NCBI RefSeq assembly: GCF_001653235.2
Contig: NC_035796.1
Span: 1,364,001-1,428,000 of the forward strand
Source of the DNA: Pochonia chlamydosporia 170
Lineage: Eukaryota > Ascomycota > Sordariomycetes > Hypocreales > Clavicipitaceae
DNA length: 64,000 nt
Reading direction: 5' to 3'
Shown: piece after piece, positions 35,709-48,611 of the stretch
Numbering within the stretch: position 1 is the first letter of the stretch
Layout of the letters: each line of letters starts with the position of its first letter
Notes under the pieces: model-generated
Told to the model about the DNA's origin: nothing
Seen by the model: only the letters and a program-made list of their open reading frames with translations
Database searches by the model: none
Made by a program: the position numbers and the translations under genes

Positions 35709-38700
35709 AGGCACTCTGAACTTTAAGCATGTCTTGCAAGGACCAAGTCAGAACCAACAATTCCCGGATCCGATGCCAGCGTTTCGGCACAGATTCGGTA
35801 ATTACCGACCCAAGACACCATCATCACTGCCATTGGGAATGTGGACACGGCCCCTCGTAGCAAGGCTTTGCAGCGGCCCAGCAGTTTCGAGCTCCTGGGC
35901 AGGGTAAGCGAGAGTCACAACGAAGTTGATTTATGATAGAAATGATAGGGCCTCTTGGCAGATTTGGCCAGCTGATAAAACTCGTCACGTCAAGTTAAGC
36001 TGGAGCCACACTCCAACTGAACTGAGCTACCAGTCGAATGCGATGAAGTGCAGCATTGTATGCGTGTCTGAGCCGCATTCTGCACCAACAAGTATTTCCA
36101 GGCATGGGCACTGTGCTCGTTTCCAGCAAGTAATAAGTGGCGGTCACAGGGCTGTTGAGTGGATGCCATGGGCATTCCGTTGTCGATTACGTGTTTGTTC
36201 CAGGCCGGTCAGTAGCTGACTACCTGCAGCCTCCAAAATGTGACTTTGTGGCCCTCGTGAGCAATTGATAAACTCTCGCTTGCCATCTGTGCATGGAACG
36301 AAAGTTGAGAGATGCGGGATTGGATATCACCGTTGAAGTGGTCCACCAGTCGACACATCTGGTGACTTGGAGCCCCAGTGGCATCGTGCATCTTGCGTCC
36401 AACCCTGGCCGCCTGGTTCGTTCCTTTGGGACATGGAATACCGGCGATTTTGGGCAGTCCGCATCATCCGTCCGGAGGATTGTGCCTGGAGTCAGGGTAG
36501 TCTGGACACAGCAACATTCTGGGGTCCGCCTCTGGGGTACCGAATACTTGTCACTCACCAGCTTCCAGGTCCTGAGAAGTTGGCAGTCTCTCGCAACACG
36601 TCCGACGACGACGACTCTCTTCGTGCTAGTCAAAGAGGGCTCGGGCCGCCGGTTGGCCGAAGGCATCGCCATCCGATGGCTTGCTTGTAGTGGCTACGTG
36701 CTGAGCCATACCAGTTGACTTGATGTGAAGGATTGGCGCTGCCAGGCAAAATTCGACGAAATAGCGGTCGAGGGATATGAGTCTGGAGGCTTCAACATCT
36801 GAACGCTGTGGACAGGAATGTCGTTTCGCAAGTTTCGTCTGTAGGGAGACAACCTCACTGTTGAGACTGTGTCATAATTCGTAACGTATTAGTTGTTTGT
36901 ATCTCACCAAACTCGATGCAGAGTTACAACGTAACCTTGCTGCAGATCGTCTGTGTCACGTCAAGCTCCTCTGACGGCTCGAGGCTTGAACACTGGGGTA
37001 CTCCGAATAACAGAGCACAATGCAACCAGGCTCATTGCAGGGGTTTCTACATGCTCTCCTCCCAGCTATGAAGGCAATCTATCTCGCGGACACTGTGTGC
37101 AGAAGGCAGAGAGCATGTGGACAATATCTGTCCCAAATTGGCTCCAACCCATCACAGAAAGCTGGGATGGCTTGATCTTCATGCATCCAGCCTGTCTTCA
37201 GCGGTGAAATCTCAACCACCCGCACCCCAGTGACATGGATCGTTGTCTTGCTGGCATTCCAGCAGCCGCAGGTCCTTGTGTTATGGGGGTTGCCCCTGTG
37301 GCCTCTCGATTTGTTTGTGTGCATTTTGCCTCCTTGACAAATGCCAAATATCAGTCGTGGAGTCCAAGATCCTTGACCTCCATCTCAATACTCCAAACAG
37401 CTGAGTTCGGCAGTAACACTGCTCTCACCGTAATGGTAGATCTAGTCACAGGCCAAACTGTAGTTTACTGCTCTGCATTCTGGTGTGAACGTCTTCCGAA
37501 GCTCCAAATTCAGGTAAGTGGTCACAAATTGTCGACATCCTCTCCATGCAGTTCGATAGCACCATGTGCTTGGTATGCCACTACCCCATACAAGTGTGTT
37601 TGCTGCACATCGATCGACAGCCAGACTCAGACAAGTTGACTTCGCCCTGAACCGCCGCCACGTCAGGCGCCACTTGACACCGTCTCCACGCCACTACCAC
37701 AGATATTCACACAAAAATGTCAGTCCATGGTCACGGTGATGGTGGTTGGCGCGTCCCGCTCCGCCTCCCGCTCTCGTCTCGTCTCGTCCCATCGATATCC
37801 ACATCCTCATCCTGGGAGAGGTTGGCCCCCAAGTTCAACACTCATCATTAGAACGAAATGCAAAAAAATGACTTGGCGTCATTCTAAGCATGTGTCGGGC
37901 GGTGACCGAGCGGTGACCACCTGGGAAGGCGGTATTAGAAACGGGATACCAGCCCCATAGCCCCAGCAACATCGCCTACTTCTGCTTGCTCTAGACTCCC
38001 CCCCCCAATTTGGATGCTTTGTTCTAGGACTCTGCATCTCAAGACCACTTCACAATAAGCCAGGGGCCGCTGGCGAAGCCACTTGCCTGTTCTCATGTGC
38101 GTACCTGCTTAGAGGTGGCAAAGCAACGACGTCGGCTCACTGCGTAGGGGCAGAGGTAAGCAAGAGTAAGATCGGAGTCCAGTTGGGAATTGGTTCAATG
38201 TTATTGTAGGCGGGTACACTTTCAGCGTGGCGAGCATAGTGAGTGAGAGACCATGCCAAGTACCTAGGTACCTAGCCCAGAATTCGAGGCTGTTGTCACC
38301 GCTGCTTCGAACCCCAGATACGTTCGGAGTACCAGGCCCAATGACCAGGCGTGTGGACATGGTTAGTGGCGGCCAGTGGCAATTGGGCGGGCCAGTTGAC
38401 CTGGAGGATGACTAGGGAGAAATTATTTGAGAGATGGGAAAGTTGATTTGAGGATGCTCTCTTCTTGGTGCGGAGTGAGCCAGGGAATGCCTGCTCCCGA
38501 ATGTTTGGTTGAGAAGCCCGGTGGCGGACAGGAACTTGTGCGTAGTGGTTGCGCCGCCATGCTCCAACAGCTCAGGACCTCGCTCGAAAAGGTGGCGCCG
38601 AGTTCTGAAAGTTTCCGGGATTAATCAAAACGACGAGGGAGCTTGATGAGCTCTTCAGAAGAGCATGAAGAGCTCGGATTCCCCAGCGAGGGCTGCCGTG

Positions 38701-39063
38701 TCAGGCTCGAGCATCAGTTAATATCGGACTGCTTGAAACCGTATGCCCCTTGCTCCATGCTCGATGAACTCGCCCGCATGGTGCAGCAGGCATTCCGAGT
38801 ACGTAGTGATTTGTACGACCGTATCTGGCGACTCGACTGGCTGACCAAGGGCCATTGACTGCTTTAATATGGAGGCTGTTATTATCCTAAGATGATATGG
38901 AGCTTTCCACAGCTGCCGCATGCCTGCCGCTGTCAAGGGTTTAAAGAGCTGGCATGGCAGGTGAGGCCCGACTTTGAGGTGGCTCTTTCCCCAAGCGGCT
39001 GCAGTTGCGATGCGGGATGGTTTTACAGTCAAGGAAGCGGCAGGCGCGAGACACGCAGCTGAG

Positions 39064-39095
39064 TGCTCAACTGCTCAACTGCTCAACTGCTCATG
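39064..39095. repeat. tandem TGCTCAAC repeat
   Basis: Three exact 8-bp units followed by a fourth ending in TG instead of AC; a short microsatellite-like tract in the gene-free region. Confidence 0.8.
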
Positions 39096-41344
39096 ACGCA
39101 TCAAGCCATTGACATTACTCCCTCATAATAATCAATACTCCAGCTGTCGAATTTGTCCCCCCAAGCACTCAACCTGGCCCTGAATTTTTGCCCCATCAGA
39201 CTAGAAAGGTAACAAAGTCTGGTCTCTTGTTCTGGTGCTTGACTTTTCGTACTCGGCAGTACGCACACGCGGAGTACAGGTACATATGTCCGTGCAATAC
39301 ATGCTTTTCGGCAGCTTTGGCCACAACGCCAAGGGTCGTCGGATTTGAGACGAATGAGGATACGCATCAGATCAGACCAAAGCCCTGACCTTTATTCTTT
39401 TTGGCGCACGAACCTCTAGATGTCACCGACGGCGACCTGGCAATTCCAGGTGTTTCTTGCGGAGTACTGTACTAAATGTGCACGAGGTGCATCTCTGTAC
39501 GTTTGGTGGCCAGTATGCTTGAGAAGCCATCCATGTGCAGCTGTGTCATGGACGCATGTCATTGCTTGCTTCCATCTGCCTGGTTTGGCCGACGACTATT
39601 GAATTCTAAGACTGTGGAGGGCAACAGAAGGGGGGACTGGTTTTCCTTTTTCTTTTCCCCCCCATTGGCCACTCGTTCGTTTGGTGTCTATGTCGGTCAC
39701 GGTCACAGTCGCGTCACTTGCTCTACATCGATTGGTTTTTCTTTTCTTAGGCTGGTTGCTTTTTCACGATCACACTCTTCCTCACTAGCGAGTACCACCA
39801 TAAGGCGTGGACTCCTCGTGCTGGCTGTTATGTCTGGTGTTGGTACGTACATGCCTCAGGGGATGGAGCCCAAATGGGTACCACGGACACTTCTCAAGTA
39901 CTGTAAGTTGCTCCATCCAGCACTCCGTGTTTTGACTTTGAGATATTATCTGGTTGACGGGCCATAATGGTGGTACCTCATCCCCTTGACCCCGCAAGCG
40001 CCATAGCCGAATTCCAGGCACGGACGGTTCACGGTTTAAACAAGACAAGTGAAGTCGGCCGAAGGTGCCAGTTCTGGAGGACGTTTGGAACAGTACTCCC
40101 TGGTACAACTGGCGAAGGGGCTATGGCTATCTCTACCAGGGTTCATAAGTCATAAAACCGACGGATTACCACAAATATACTACGGCAGCTAGCTTCTTCT
40201 TGCTTGCTGTTGACTGGCAGCTACTTGCCGGCAAAATCTTTGATTGGAACAAGGGGATAACAATAACGACGAGTTGCCAGAAACCATGTCCGGCAAAGCG
40301 TCTAGGCCCATCAGCCGGGGAAGGGGGCGTGGTGGACAGACATGTCATCGTCATCTCCAGCTCATCAGCTGGCTCACCCCCCCTTGGGTCCCCCTGTCGA
40401 GGCAGTATTGAGACTGCTCCATCCACGCCGCCCCCGTGGGCTGTGATTGAAAGCTGTTCAAGCCTTTGCTGGACCCCTGGTCAAACTAGCTTGGGTTGAT
40501 GATATGAAAACAAGCTGGGGTGCCTAGGGTCCTCCGTTCTGTTCTGTCCAAATGGTTGAGTGGCTGCTCATTTTCCCACGCAGGGTCGATACGACAAGGG
40601 AAGAGGGAGAAAGAGAAAAAAAAAAAATCGAAATAAATCCAGAAAGAGACAATTTGGGCGAGCTGAACTGGCTGGCGACAAGTACCACCCATCTTCCAGG
40701 CTGGCAGAAGAATTCATCTGTCATCCTTTATTTTTTTTTTCTTTGTTTTGTTTCCCTCTCTATTTTTCTTCTGGAGGCAGCATCAAGACGTTTCTGGCTG
40801 GCCAAATTTGCCCTTGGTCTTGGATCGTCAAACCAGGAAGTCCCTTGCAAGTCCTTGGGCGACACTTTGAACCTTTGCCAGCCACTCGCTTGGGCGATAC
40901 CTGGGGTTCTAGCCTGGCCACACCTCACTCCGTACAAGTACCCGACGAAACGCATCTTACTCACGCCGCACACCGTCCCCCGTTCGTCCAGTTGCCTTTG
41001 TGGTGCAACAGATCCCCGTACGTGAGCTTGGGTAGCACAGTAGGGAACACAAGTAGTACTTGCTGCTCGGTGCCTTTGTGCTCATCTGGCGTCTGGAGTC
41101 TCGGATGCTAGGCTGGGGGATTCAGGTATTATCCCAGTATCCTACCTACCCGCACGAGCACAACGTGCTGTACGTCCCACTCATCATCAGAGCAAAATAC
41201 AAGATTAGTGTACAAAGTACCGACCGAGCCAAGGTCCAGCCCAAAAGCAAGGTCGAGTGGTACCAGACTGCACTGGACAGCACATGAGCATTTCGCGGTG
41301 GACCAACCGTTAGAGCAGCTTCAAACGCAGAAGGCAAGACGCGG

Positions 41345-41502
41345 AGACACAGACACAGACACAGACCAGACGAGACCAGACGAGACCAGACCACAGACCA
41401 AAAGACCACACAGACCAGACCGCAGACCGCAGACCCAGGCCACACGGATCACAGACAGCAGACCACAGACGCAGACCGCAGACGCAGACTGCAGACTGCA
41501 GG
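41345..41502. repeat. CAGACC/GCAGAC low-complexity tract
   Basis: About 160 bp built from variants of ACAGAC, CAGACC, GAGACCAGAC and GCAGACC. Strongly purine-poor on the complementary strand. It lies 0.7 kb upstream of the Zn2Cys6 regulator start, probably in its promoter or leader. Confidence 0.75.
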
Positions 41503-42167
41503 TCTTTGGCCACAGACATCTCTCCAGGCCCCACTTCCATCTAACTTCGACTTTCGCGCTTCCTCTTCTTGGATAGCTCCAACTACTTGTGTTCGGCATC
41601 CAACCGTCTCTGCCCAACTGCTGGGTCAAAGTTGCCTTGCCGCGTCTCGGGATCAGCCCAGGGTTAGTATCTTTTGTCTGCGCCAAATTCTTTTCTTCTG
41701 TCTCCGCAACCTCAGTGGCCATTGAAAAAAAAGATACTTGCCTGGACTGGGAATCGGTTGGTTCATGTCATCATAGCTTGGCCAACCAAGTGAGGCTCGT
41801 ACACACGAAAGCGCACACTCATGCTCTCGCGCTCTCTCATACACCTTCGCACACCACTCACGTACACACTATTCAACCAGCTTCCTTCGTACACACACCC
41901 CATGCCAGCCATTGTTCCTTGACTTCGGAATGTTGAGGACCCAGTAGCAATCGACAGACTGACTCTACTTGAGCTTCTGAGCCTCATTTCCCGACCTTCG
42001 TTGTTCCCCTGGTGCTGTTGCTGCTGCTTGGTGCTGGTTCCCGTTTTTTTGCTGTTTCGCCTTCAGCCAGCCAGCCCATGGAAACCGACCCTCTCTGGTC
42101 CCTGCCTCACCATTTGCTTCGATGCTAATGTGTCTGTGTTCCGTGGCTGTACTTTGCACGCACAAGC

Positions 42168-45100
42168 ATGGATCCGGGACCAAACGGCAAACGTCCTCGC
42201 CTTGGGTCGTGGTCTACCTCGTCTCCAACTCCAACTTCTCTTCCTCATCCTCATAGTTCAACAACCCCACGGACAGCTCCTCCTCCTCCTCCTCCTCCCC
42301 CTCCAGTCTCTCACTCGCATCATCACCCAGGCTCAGCTTCATATCAGCAGCAGTATCCGCCCCGAGCAAACGACCTTGGATCCGGGCCACCAGCTCCAGT
42401 TGTTATACATGGTCATGCGCAACCTCAACATCCGGATCTTGACCGGCGACATCTTGACCAGGAAACTCTTGCTCCGATGCAAGATCACTTTCGCCAACCA
42501 GGTCCTCCTCCCCAGCCACAGGGTCATCACCACCCAAATCAACCGCCGTCACCAGCACATCCTTCCCCATATCTCCAATACCCTCCAAGGGACTCTGTCA
42601 TAAAGCGAGAGTCTGGCGACGACCCGAGACGGTCAAATTCCGCTGGAGGACATGCGCCGGATTCTCTACCTCATACACCACACCCTGTGTCGGCCTCTCA
42701 TCCTCCTCCACCTCATCAACCGGCGGTAGCATATCCGCCAGACGGACAACCACGGCACATGGGATACGAAAATGGGCCGTCGATGCCTCCCACACCGGGA
42801 GTGTATCGTCCTACTAGCTATCCACCACCAACACCGACACACCAACCTTCGTATGAATCCCACGGCAACTACACCCCGGCAGCAGAGCCCTTTTACGGTG
42901 TATACACTTCGTCGGCGGCGGCAAAGAAGAAGAATACGAGAGCATCGCAGGTAACAGGTTTCCCTCCGCCAAGCTTTGAAGAAAAGTTCTGGTGCAAAGT
43001 GTTTTGCCGTTTGTTTTGGGCTCGTGAGTATGGATACTAACTTTTGGTCTCTTGTAGGCATGTGATCAATGCCGGCAACTCAAGGCTAAATGCGACGAAA
43101 CAAAGCCGTGCAAAACTTGCCGTGATAAGGGCACAGAGTGTCGATACCGCGATCCAGTACCCAAAGCGTACGTCTTGCCAAACGCAGAAAGAGTGACAAT
43201 CTCGAGAGAATGGTTAAAAAATAAAACATGAAATGAATGCTAACAGAAACCGTCAGGACCGACAAAGCTCAAGCTGATATTCTCGAAGGCATTACCATGG
43301 TCTCGCATAGTATCAATAGCTTAATGGAGCAGGTGGGACGTATGGACAATAAGCTTGGACGTCTGGACAGTAGGGTGGCTAAACTGGAATCCTCGGTGGG
43401 GAGCCATCCGAATAGTAACTACGTCAAGATGGATCCTGTCGCGGAAGAAGAGCTCAAAACGCTGCCTCGAAGTCCCTTTGAAGGCGAGAGCGAGACTACA
43501 CCGCATTACTACAACGACACTCCTCGTGATCTATTGGGTCCAGCTACCGAGCGCGTGGCCATGCGCCTCATGGCAGAAGATGAGTTAGAGGCAGAACCAG
43601 GTCCTCCAGTGCCTCCAGGCGAGCCTGCGATTCCAATCAACCATACCACACTTGCCGGCTTGCTTCTTGACTGGCCGATTATCAAGGATATTGTCAAGCC
43701 GCATTTGGACACTGAAGGCATTCGACACATCAGTGAATATCCTATTAGCCACGAACAAAACCGAGGTGTTCTTATTGTGTATGGACGCGGAGAAGACTCT
43801 CATCCGTCTCGACATGTGCGGGAAATTCCGGACCACGGCCAACTTGATATGGTTGACGACTCCTCTGACACAGCATCTCCATCTCCCGCTGCCGACTGGG
43901 GACATCTGGGTGGACTAAGCCCTGCAGATCAAGTGGTTGAGTACAAAGGTGGTGTTTTGGCCAGCGATGGAAACCCCGATTTCTCGGAAAATAAAGTATG
44001 GGACTATGTCCAAAGCTTTGAAAGAAATATTTTGAACATGCATCCAATTATTCAGCCCAAGGTCCTTCACGAATGGGTGCGGCACTTTCTGGATACCTTG
44101 CCGCCTATGTCAACGCACTCGAAACCCCACAAACTACCCAAGGGAGCTTCTTCCTTTGCCGTAGGTGGAATGGCTACAAATATGGTGACGGAGACTACCG
44201 GTTCAAAGCGCAAAAGGTCACCGGGACCAGATGGAATGGAGGTCCCATCGACGCCTGGAGGGGGGAGGTCGGGACGACCAGAAAGATCTATACACAATGC
44301 TCTAATACTCACAATACTGGCCCTGGGGAAAATTTGTCTGCACAGAGACCGAGTCTACGATGCGGTTCACCACCTCGAGCCTTTACCTCACGGTAGTCCC
44401 ATGGCCAAAAATGGAATTCCGCCTTCTCCGAGCCAGGGTTCACCGCCAAGCACGTCCTCTCACTCCTACTCCTCAGGCGGACCGGCGGCATCACCAAAAG
44501 AAACAGAGCGAGGGTTTCAGAGTAGACGGTCATCAATTCACGGAGGAAGCGCTGGAATCAACAGATCCGGATTGGGGCTGAAGAAGAATTATCAGGCAAT
44601 CCCTGGGCTAGAATACTTTGCCTTTGCCACAGATATTCTCGGGAACCATGCCGGCGCCTATAAAAATATGAAGAACATCTATGCTCTGATATTCGCCGGG
44701 CTTTACCATGGGCAGCTTGCTCGACCAATGGAGAGCTTCGCGTTTATTCACCAAGCTAGCCACAAATTGCAGGTCATTATGAGACCGTGAGTTCGACCGT
44801 GGATCTCCATCGTGAATATTATTTTGGTTTTCATACTAATTCATATATAGGAGCTTGGATAAGCTTCGCCGTATCAAGACGGAGGAAATGGTAATGATAC
44901 GAGACGCCAAATATAACCAGCTAGCCTTGACGTTTTGGTCCTGTCTGCAGCTCGAAAGCGATCTTATTGCAGAACTTCAGCTTCCACCCTCTGGGTTACT
45001 CACATACGAAGAAAACATGCCGCATCCAAACATGAGCCTGCTGGAAGGGTTTGATCAGAGAGTCCTCGATAGCTATTTGGCACAGCTTTATCTTCGAAAG

Positions 45101-45974
45101 CATCTTAATAGCATCCACCGCATGTTTTACGCCCCCGACAAGAACAAGAACAAGGACGATTCAGAACCAAAAGAGTTCGACCCCAAGTTCAATAACGTTG
45201 GATTGGTTGCAGATGCCGTGTCAAGCATGGAGTGGGTTGCACAAAGTTTTGCCTTCAAGGAGGATGATCCTCCAGCAGAAGAAATTCTCGCTGCACGACT
45301 GCGAGCCAAATATTGGGGCGCACAAGTAATTACTTACCGCCCGTTTATCCGACAAATCCTGATTTGGTCGGACAAGATGCAGAACCATCCATCCAGCCCG
45401 CACATGCATCCAGTGTCCGAGTTTCGACAAGGCATTTTGGCACCTGTCATCGATCCATCTGCGAAGTCTCGGCAGGATATCCAGCCGATGGTGATTGAAT
45501 ATGCGAAACGAGGCATCAAGGCCTTGATTGAGAGCACTAGAGCGTTCCACAGTCTGGGATCGGAACGGCCAATCATTACAAATGTTTTTGGAACAGCCCA
45601 TGCGTAAGTTGACTATTTTTGCATATCAGATGATGAGATTGAAAATGATGAAGTTACGTACTAACAGATGGCCATACAGTCAATGGGGAAATCTCTTGGT
45701 CTTGTCCGCATGTTTCAAAGATGAGGTGCTCTCATCAGAGATTGACGCCGGCCTTCTCATGACACTTTTCACCAGAACCATTCAGTTCCTGCGACAGTCA
45801 AGTACGGCAACAGGGTCTCTGAGAACCGACATGCATATATTGGAAGGGATCCAGCGAGATTTATTCACCTCAGGTGGCGATGCGAAAATGTCGAGGAGTT
45901 TCTCGAGCAGCGCAAGTTTACCAACACCGAAACTTCCAATGGCTGCTCCCCCACCGATACCGAATCCTAATTGA
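42168..45974 (+). CDS. Zn2Cys6 fungal transcription factor with internal zinc cluster
   Basis: Five exons: 42168-42950, 43058-43167, 43257-44786, 44851-45603, 45668-45974 (introns 107, 89, 64, 64 bp), 1160 residues. The first 261 residues are rich in Pro, His and Ser, with a run of nine prolines near residue 38, and probably disordered. The zinc cluster follows: C263-x2-C266-x6-C273-x5-C279-x2-C282-x6-C289, with the basic stretch RQLKAK between Cys 2 and 3. After it come a likely coiled coil (ITMVSHSINSLMEQVGRMDN then LGRLDSRVAKLE) for dimerisation, a basic KRKR near the middle, and a large helical C-terminal half of the fungal-TF type (YFAFATDILG, FWSCLQLESDL, ITYRPFIRQILI). The internal position of the cluster is less common than an N-terminal one. 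Target genes unknown; the 13.6-kb gene-free upstream region suggests complex control. Confidence 0.88.
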
Positions 45975-48611
45975 TCCGCCACTGGCGAATATATTCTGCT
46001 TGGTTTATTAGCGAGATTTAAATACTTCGCTGAGCTGCCGCTACGCCTCGCCTCCCCTCGTTTTTGCCGTATTATCTAAATACAAAGAAAAAGGCTTGGT
46101 CGGTCGTTCTTGTCGGTAATTTGGCAAAGTACATGTTGCATGCTCGGTCAGATGGGCGGCCATGTGGCAGTCTATGTTAGTTTCCTTGGTGTCTTGTCGA
46201 TCGTCTCTTATCGGAACATTGGGACTTGGTCTCATTTTATACTTTGGGCGGCGCATTGCAGAACGGAACAGCTTCTACAAATCGAGGTGCGAACTTGATG
46301 GCTCGAAAGGCAACATGCAAGATAAAAAAAGATGGTGGGCATGTTTGAGCAATACTGGCAAGCATGCAAATGCTTATGGATCACTGGTTGGAGCCAAGGA
46401 AGGACTTGCTGCGTTCTTTTCTTTGTTCTTATATTTTTGTCTGGGTTGGACTCGATTTACATGCTATATACAACTTGCATCATGGCCCATATTTTTGATC
46501 ATGGGCGTGCATTTCTGGCGAAGGTTCGGCTCGGATTACACTTTACTTGAACCGGTTTTTTTTTTCTCTCTCCCTTTCGCCCCCTTTTTTCTTTTTGTTA
46601 TCAAGTCCAGCCTATTTTACTTGTCTATTTAATGATTTGTTTGCAATATGCTTGCCATTTGCTGTCATGGCAGGAATACCTTGTGTATACCCCAGGCTGG
46701 ACGTGGAGGAGATACCAAGACGGCGACCGGCATCCGAGACGGAGCGGGTCAGACAGAGGATAGGCGTATGGAGGATTATCACAGTTTGGCAGAGATTGGG
46801 GGTGAGTGAGGCTTGGGTGATGATTGGTCACCGTCGAAAGATAGATACTCTAGGATATTAGTTTGGACGTGTGCGAGTTGCAGGCGACAAGCAATGAAGA
46901 CCAGGTTCGTTCAACCAGTACTCTGTACTCCGTATTCTGTCCGGCGTTGGACGTCTGTGACTGTGATTTCATCATTTCAGGTACAAAGTACAGTATAACA
47001 CAGCATATTGAGCAGGCGAGATTGATGAATGTGGGCTAGCAAAGAGCCACGCCAAGCCACGCCACGGATTTCACGCATTCGAGTCGATTCAATTCCTGGA
47101 AGATGAAGGAGGGGTATTGGATGCAAAACACGTACGGAGTACAGGCAGGGAGGGAATCAGCATGGCAGTCAGACAGAAGGGTACACAATGCCACACAGAG
47201 CATCATCCAAGGCGTCCAGGTACCACCGAGGTGTCTCTCCGCCTTTTGTACCACGACAGGTGAGGGCATAGCCACGCAGAGTTCTCGAGATAGGAACGAG
47301 GTACGGAATATTGATAAAAGAAGACAACTGAGTGGTGGGGGGTGGGTGAATGGATGGATGGATGGATGGATGGATGGATGGGTGCCTCAACCGAGCAGCG
47401 AGCCGACCCGAGTAAACCCCAGGAAACCCCAAACGCAGATACGGGGAGGGGGAGGGAGGCGGAGGGGAGATCTATTTCATTTCCAGTGTGTCGGGTCTGT
47501 CAGGCGCGATTGGGTAGTATTTTTGATGCCGGAAAATTGGTACGGAGGATTGGGGCGGGCGGGCTGGGAGGTGCGGGCGTGGGAGGGCAGGGATAGTGAC
47601 GGATGGCGCGGATGGCTTTTGGGGTTTAATATGGTTGTGATAGTGGTTGTGGTTGGCGTTTGGGCTTGGAATATGGCTGTGAATAGATGTTTTGTTACGA
47701 TTTCATGATGGGGTGATTAGTTGATGGAGATGTTTGTGGTGATGGTGTTGGTGGGTATGGATATTGAGTGAGGTTGGAGATGAGACAATTAGCTGTGTTG
47801 ATGGTGGTGTTGTCTTGGATGTACATGGATGGTGAGTATGATTTTGGGATTGTCTGTGTGACGTGACTGCGCTGGTGATGTGAGTGAGGTTTATAACCAG
47901 GGACTGCTCAGAGTGAGGCGTGAATATGTCTAGATACCTGGTGTGTATTGAGTATATTGACTTCCAACTTGGAGGAGGTGAACCGGTCACGCAGCTGTCA
48001 ACCCTACTAATGAGTTACGGGTATAAGTGTGGTAACTTTCGGCCTTGAGTCCTCTTTATCCATTTAATATCCATCCAACAGAACCTGATGACCAAGACTC
48101 AACTTGGCAGTTCCATCAACCAACAGACTATTCGCCTCCCCACCCGTTCTTGTCAAATATCACCAACTACAACCACCAACCTTGCACATACTCTCCCGAT
48201 CATGTGACAAATTAAGTAACTCATCATCAAGACCATCTTAACTCAACAATACCTCGCACTTCATCACGCTCATCTCCTCATATCACACCTAAGCGAGGAT
48301 CCCCCGTCGCCGCGTCCATCCTAATTGGGCAAATACCGGATTCTTCCAAAGTTCCTGTCAGCACGTCTTTCTCAATTCGTTGGCAACTCCCCGCACTTTT
48401 GTTGGTGTATAATTAGTTTATCTAGGATTTAGGACGGTTTAGGAACGAAATGGGGAACCTTTGTGTACTTTTGTCGTTGGTATTCGTTGATTATCCAGGT
48501 TTACTTGACCAGGTTACTAGGGAAGAATTCAGTTGTCGAGTGCATATAATACCCTCATATGTCTAGTTCAGTTTTATAGTAAGTCAACAGTAACAGTAAC
48601 AAAAAAACACC
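45975..48611. other. intergenic, 2.6 kb
   Basis: No gene recognised. Contains TACTCCGTA at 46926-46934 and TACGGAGTA at 47133-47141, a T run at 46556-46564, and a TGGA microsatellite at 47351-47380. The carboxypeptidase leader has a TATA-like ATATAAT at 48544-48550, about 65 bp before its ATG. Confidence 0.45.
47351..47380. repeat. (TGGA)n microsatellite
   Basis: Seven and a half perfect TGGA units in intergenic DNA. Confidence 0.9.

Larger units (their letters stand above)
28588..42167. other. 13.6-kb region without a supportable gene, upstream of a Zn2Cys6 regulator
   Basis: No frame here shows a domain, consistent codon periodicity or plausible exon chain; the longest (40560-41111, 33561-34028, 36220-36672) have random-looking products. 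The region holds many homopolymer A/T tracts, eleven or so exact TACGGAGTA/TACTCCGTA motifs between 28699 and 35707, a tandem TGCTCAAC repeat (39064-39095), a CCTAGGTA repeat (38261-38275), and CAGACC-rich low-complexity DNA (41345-41502). The last 500 bp are CT/CA-rich, as in a long fungal 5' leader. It may be a large regulatory region and/or encode noncoding RNA; neither is shown by sequence alone. Confidence 0.5.

Noticed and set aside
36293..36718. 141-codon open frame, plus strand, in the gene-free region
   Set aside because: An equally long frame lies opposite it and neither has family resemblance or splice-supported extension.
40560..41111. 183-codon frame with a lysine-rich start and Phe-rich stretch
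   Set aside because: Encoded by A and T homopolymer tracts; composition artefact.
41345..41502. CAGAC-rich repeat as a possible CRISPR-like or minisatellite array
   Set aside because: No constant repeat and spacer lengths; eukaryotic low-complexity DNA.
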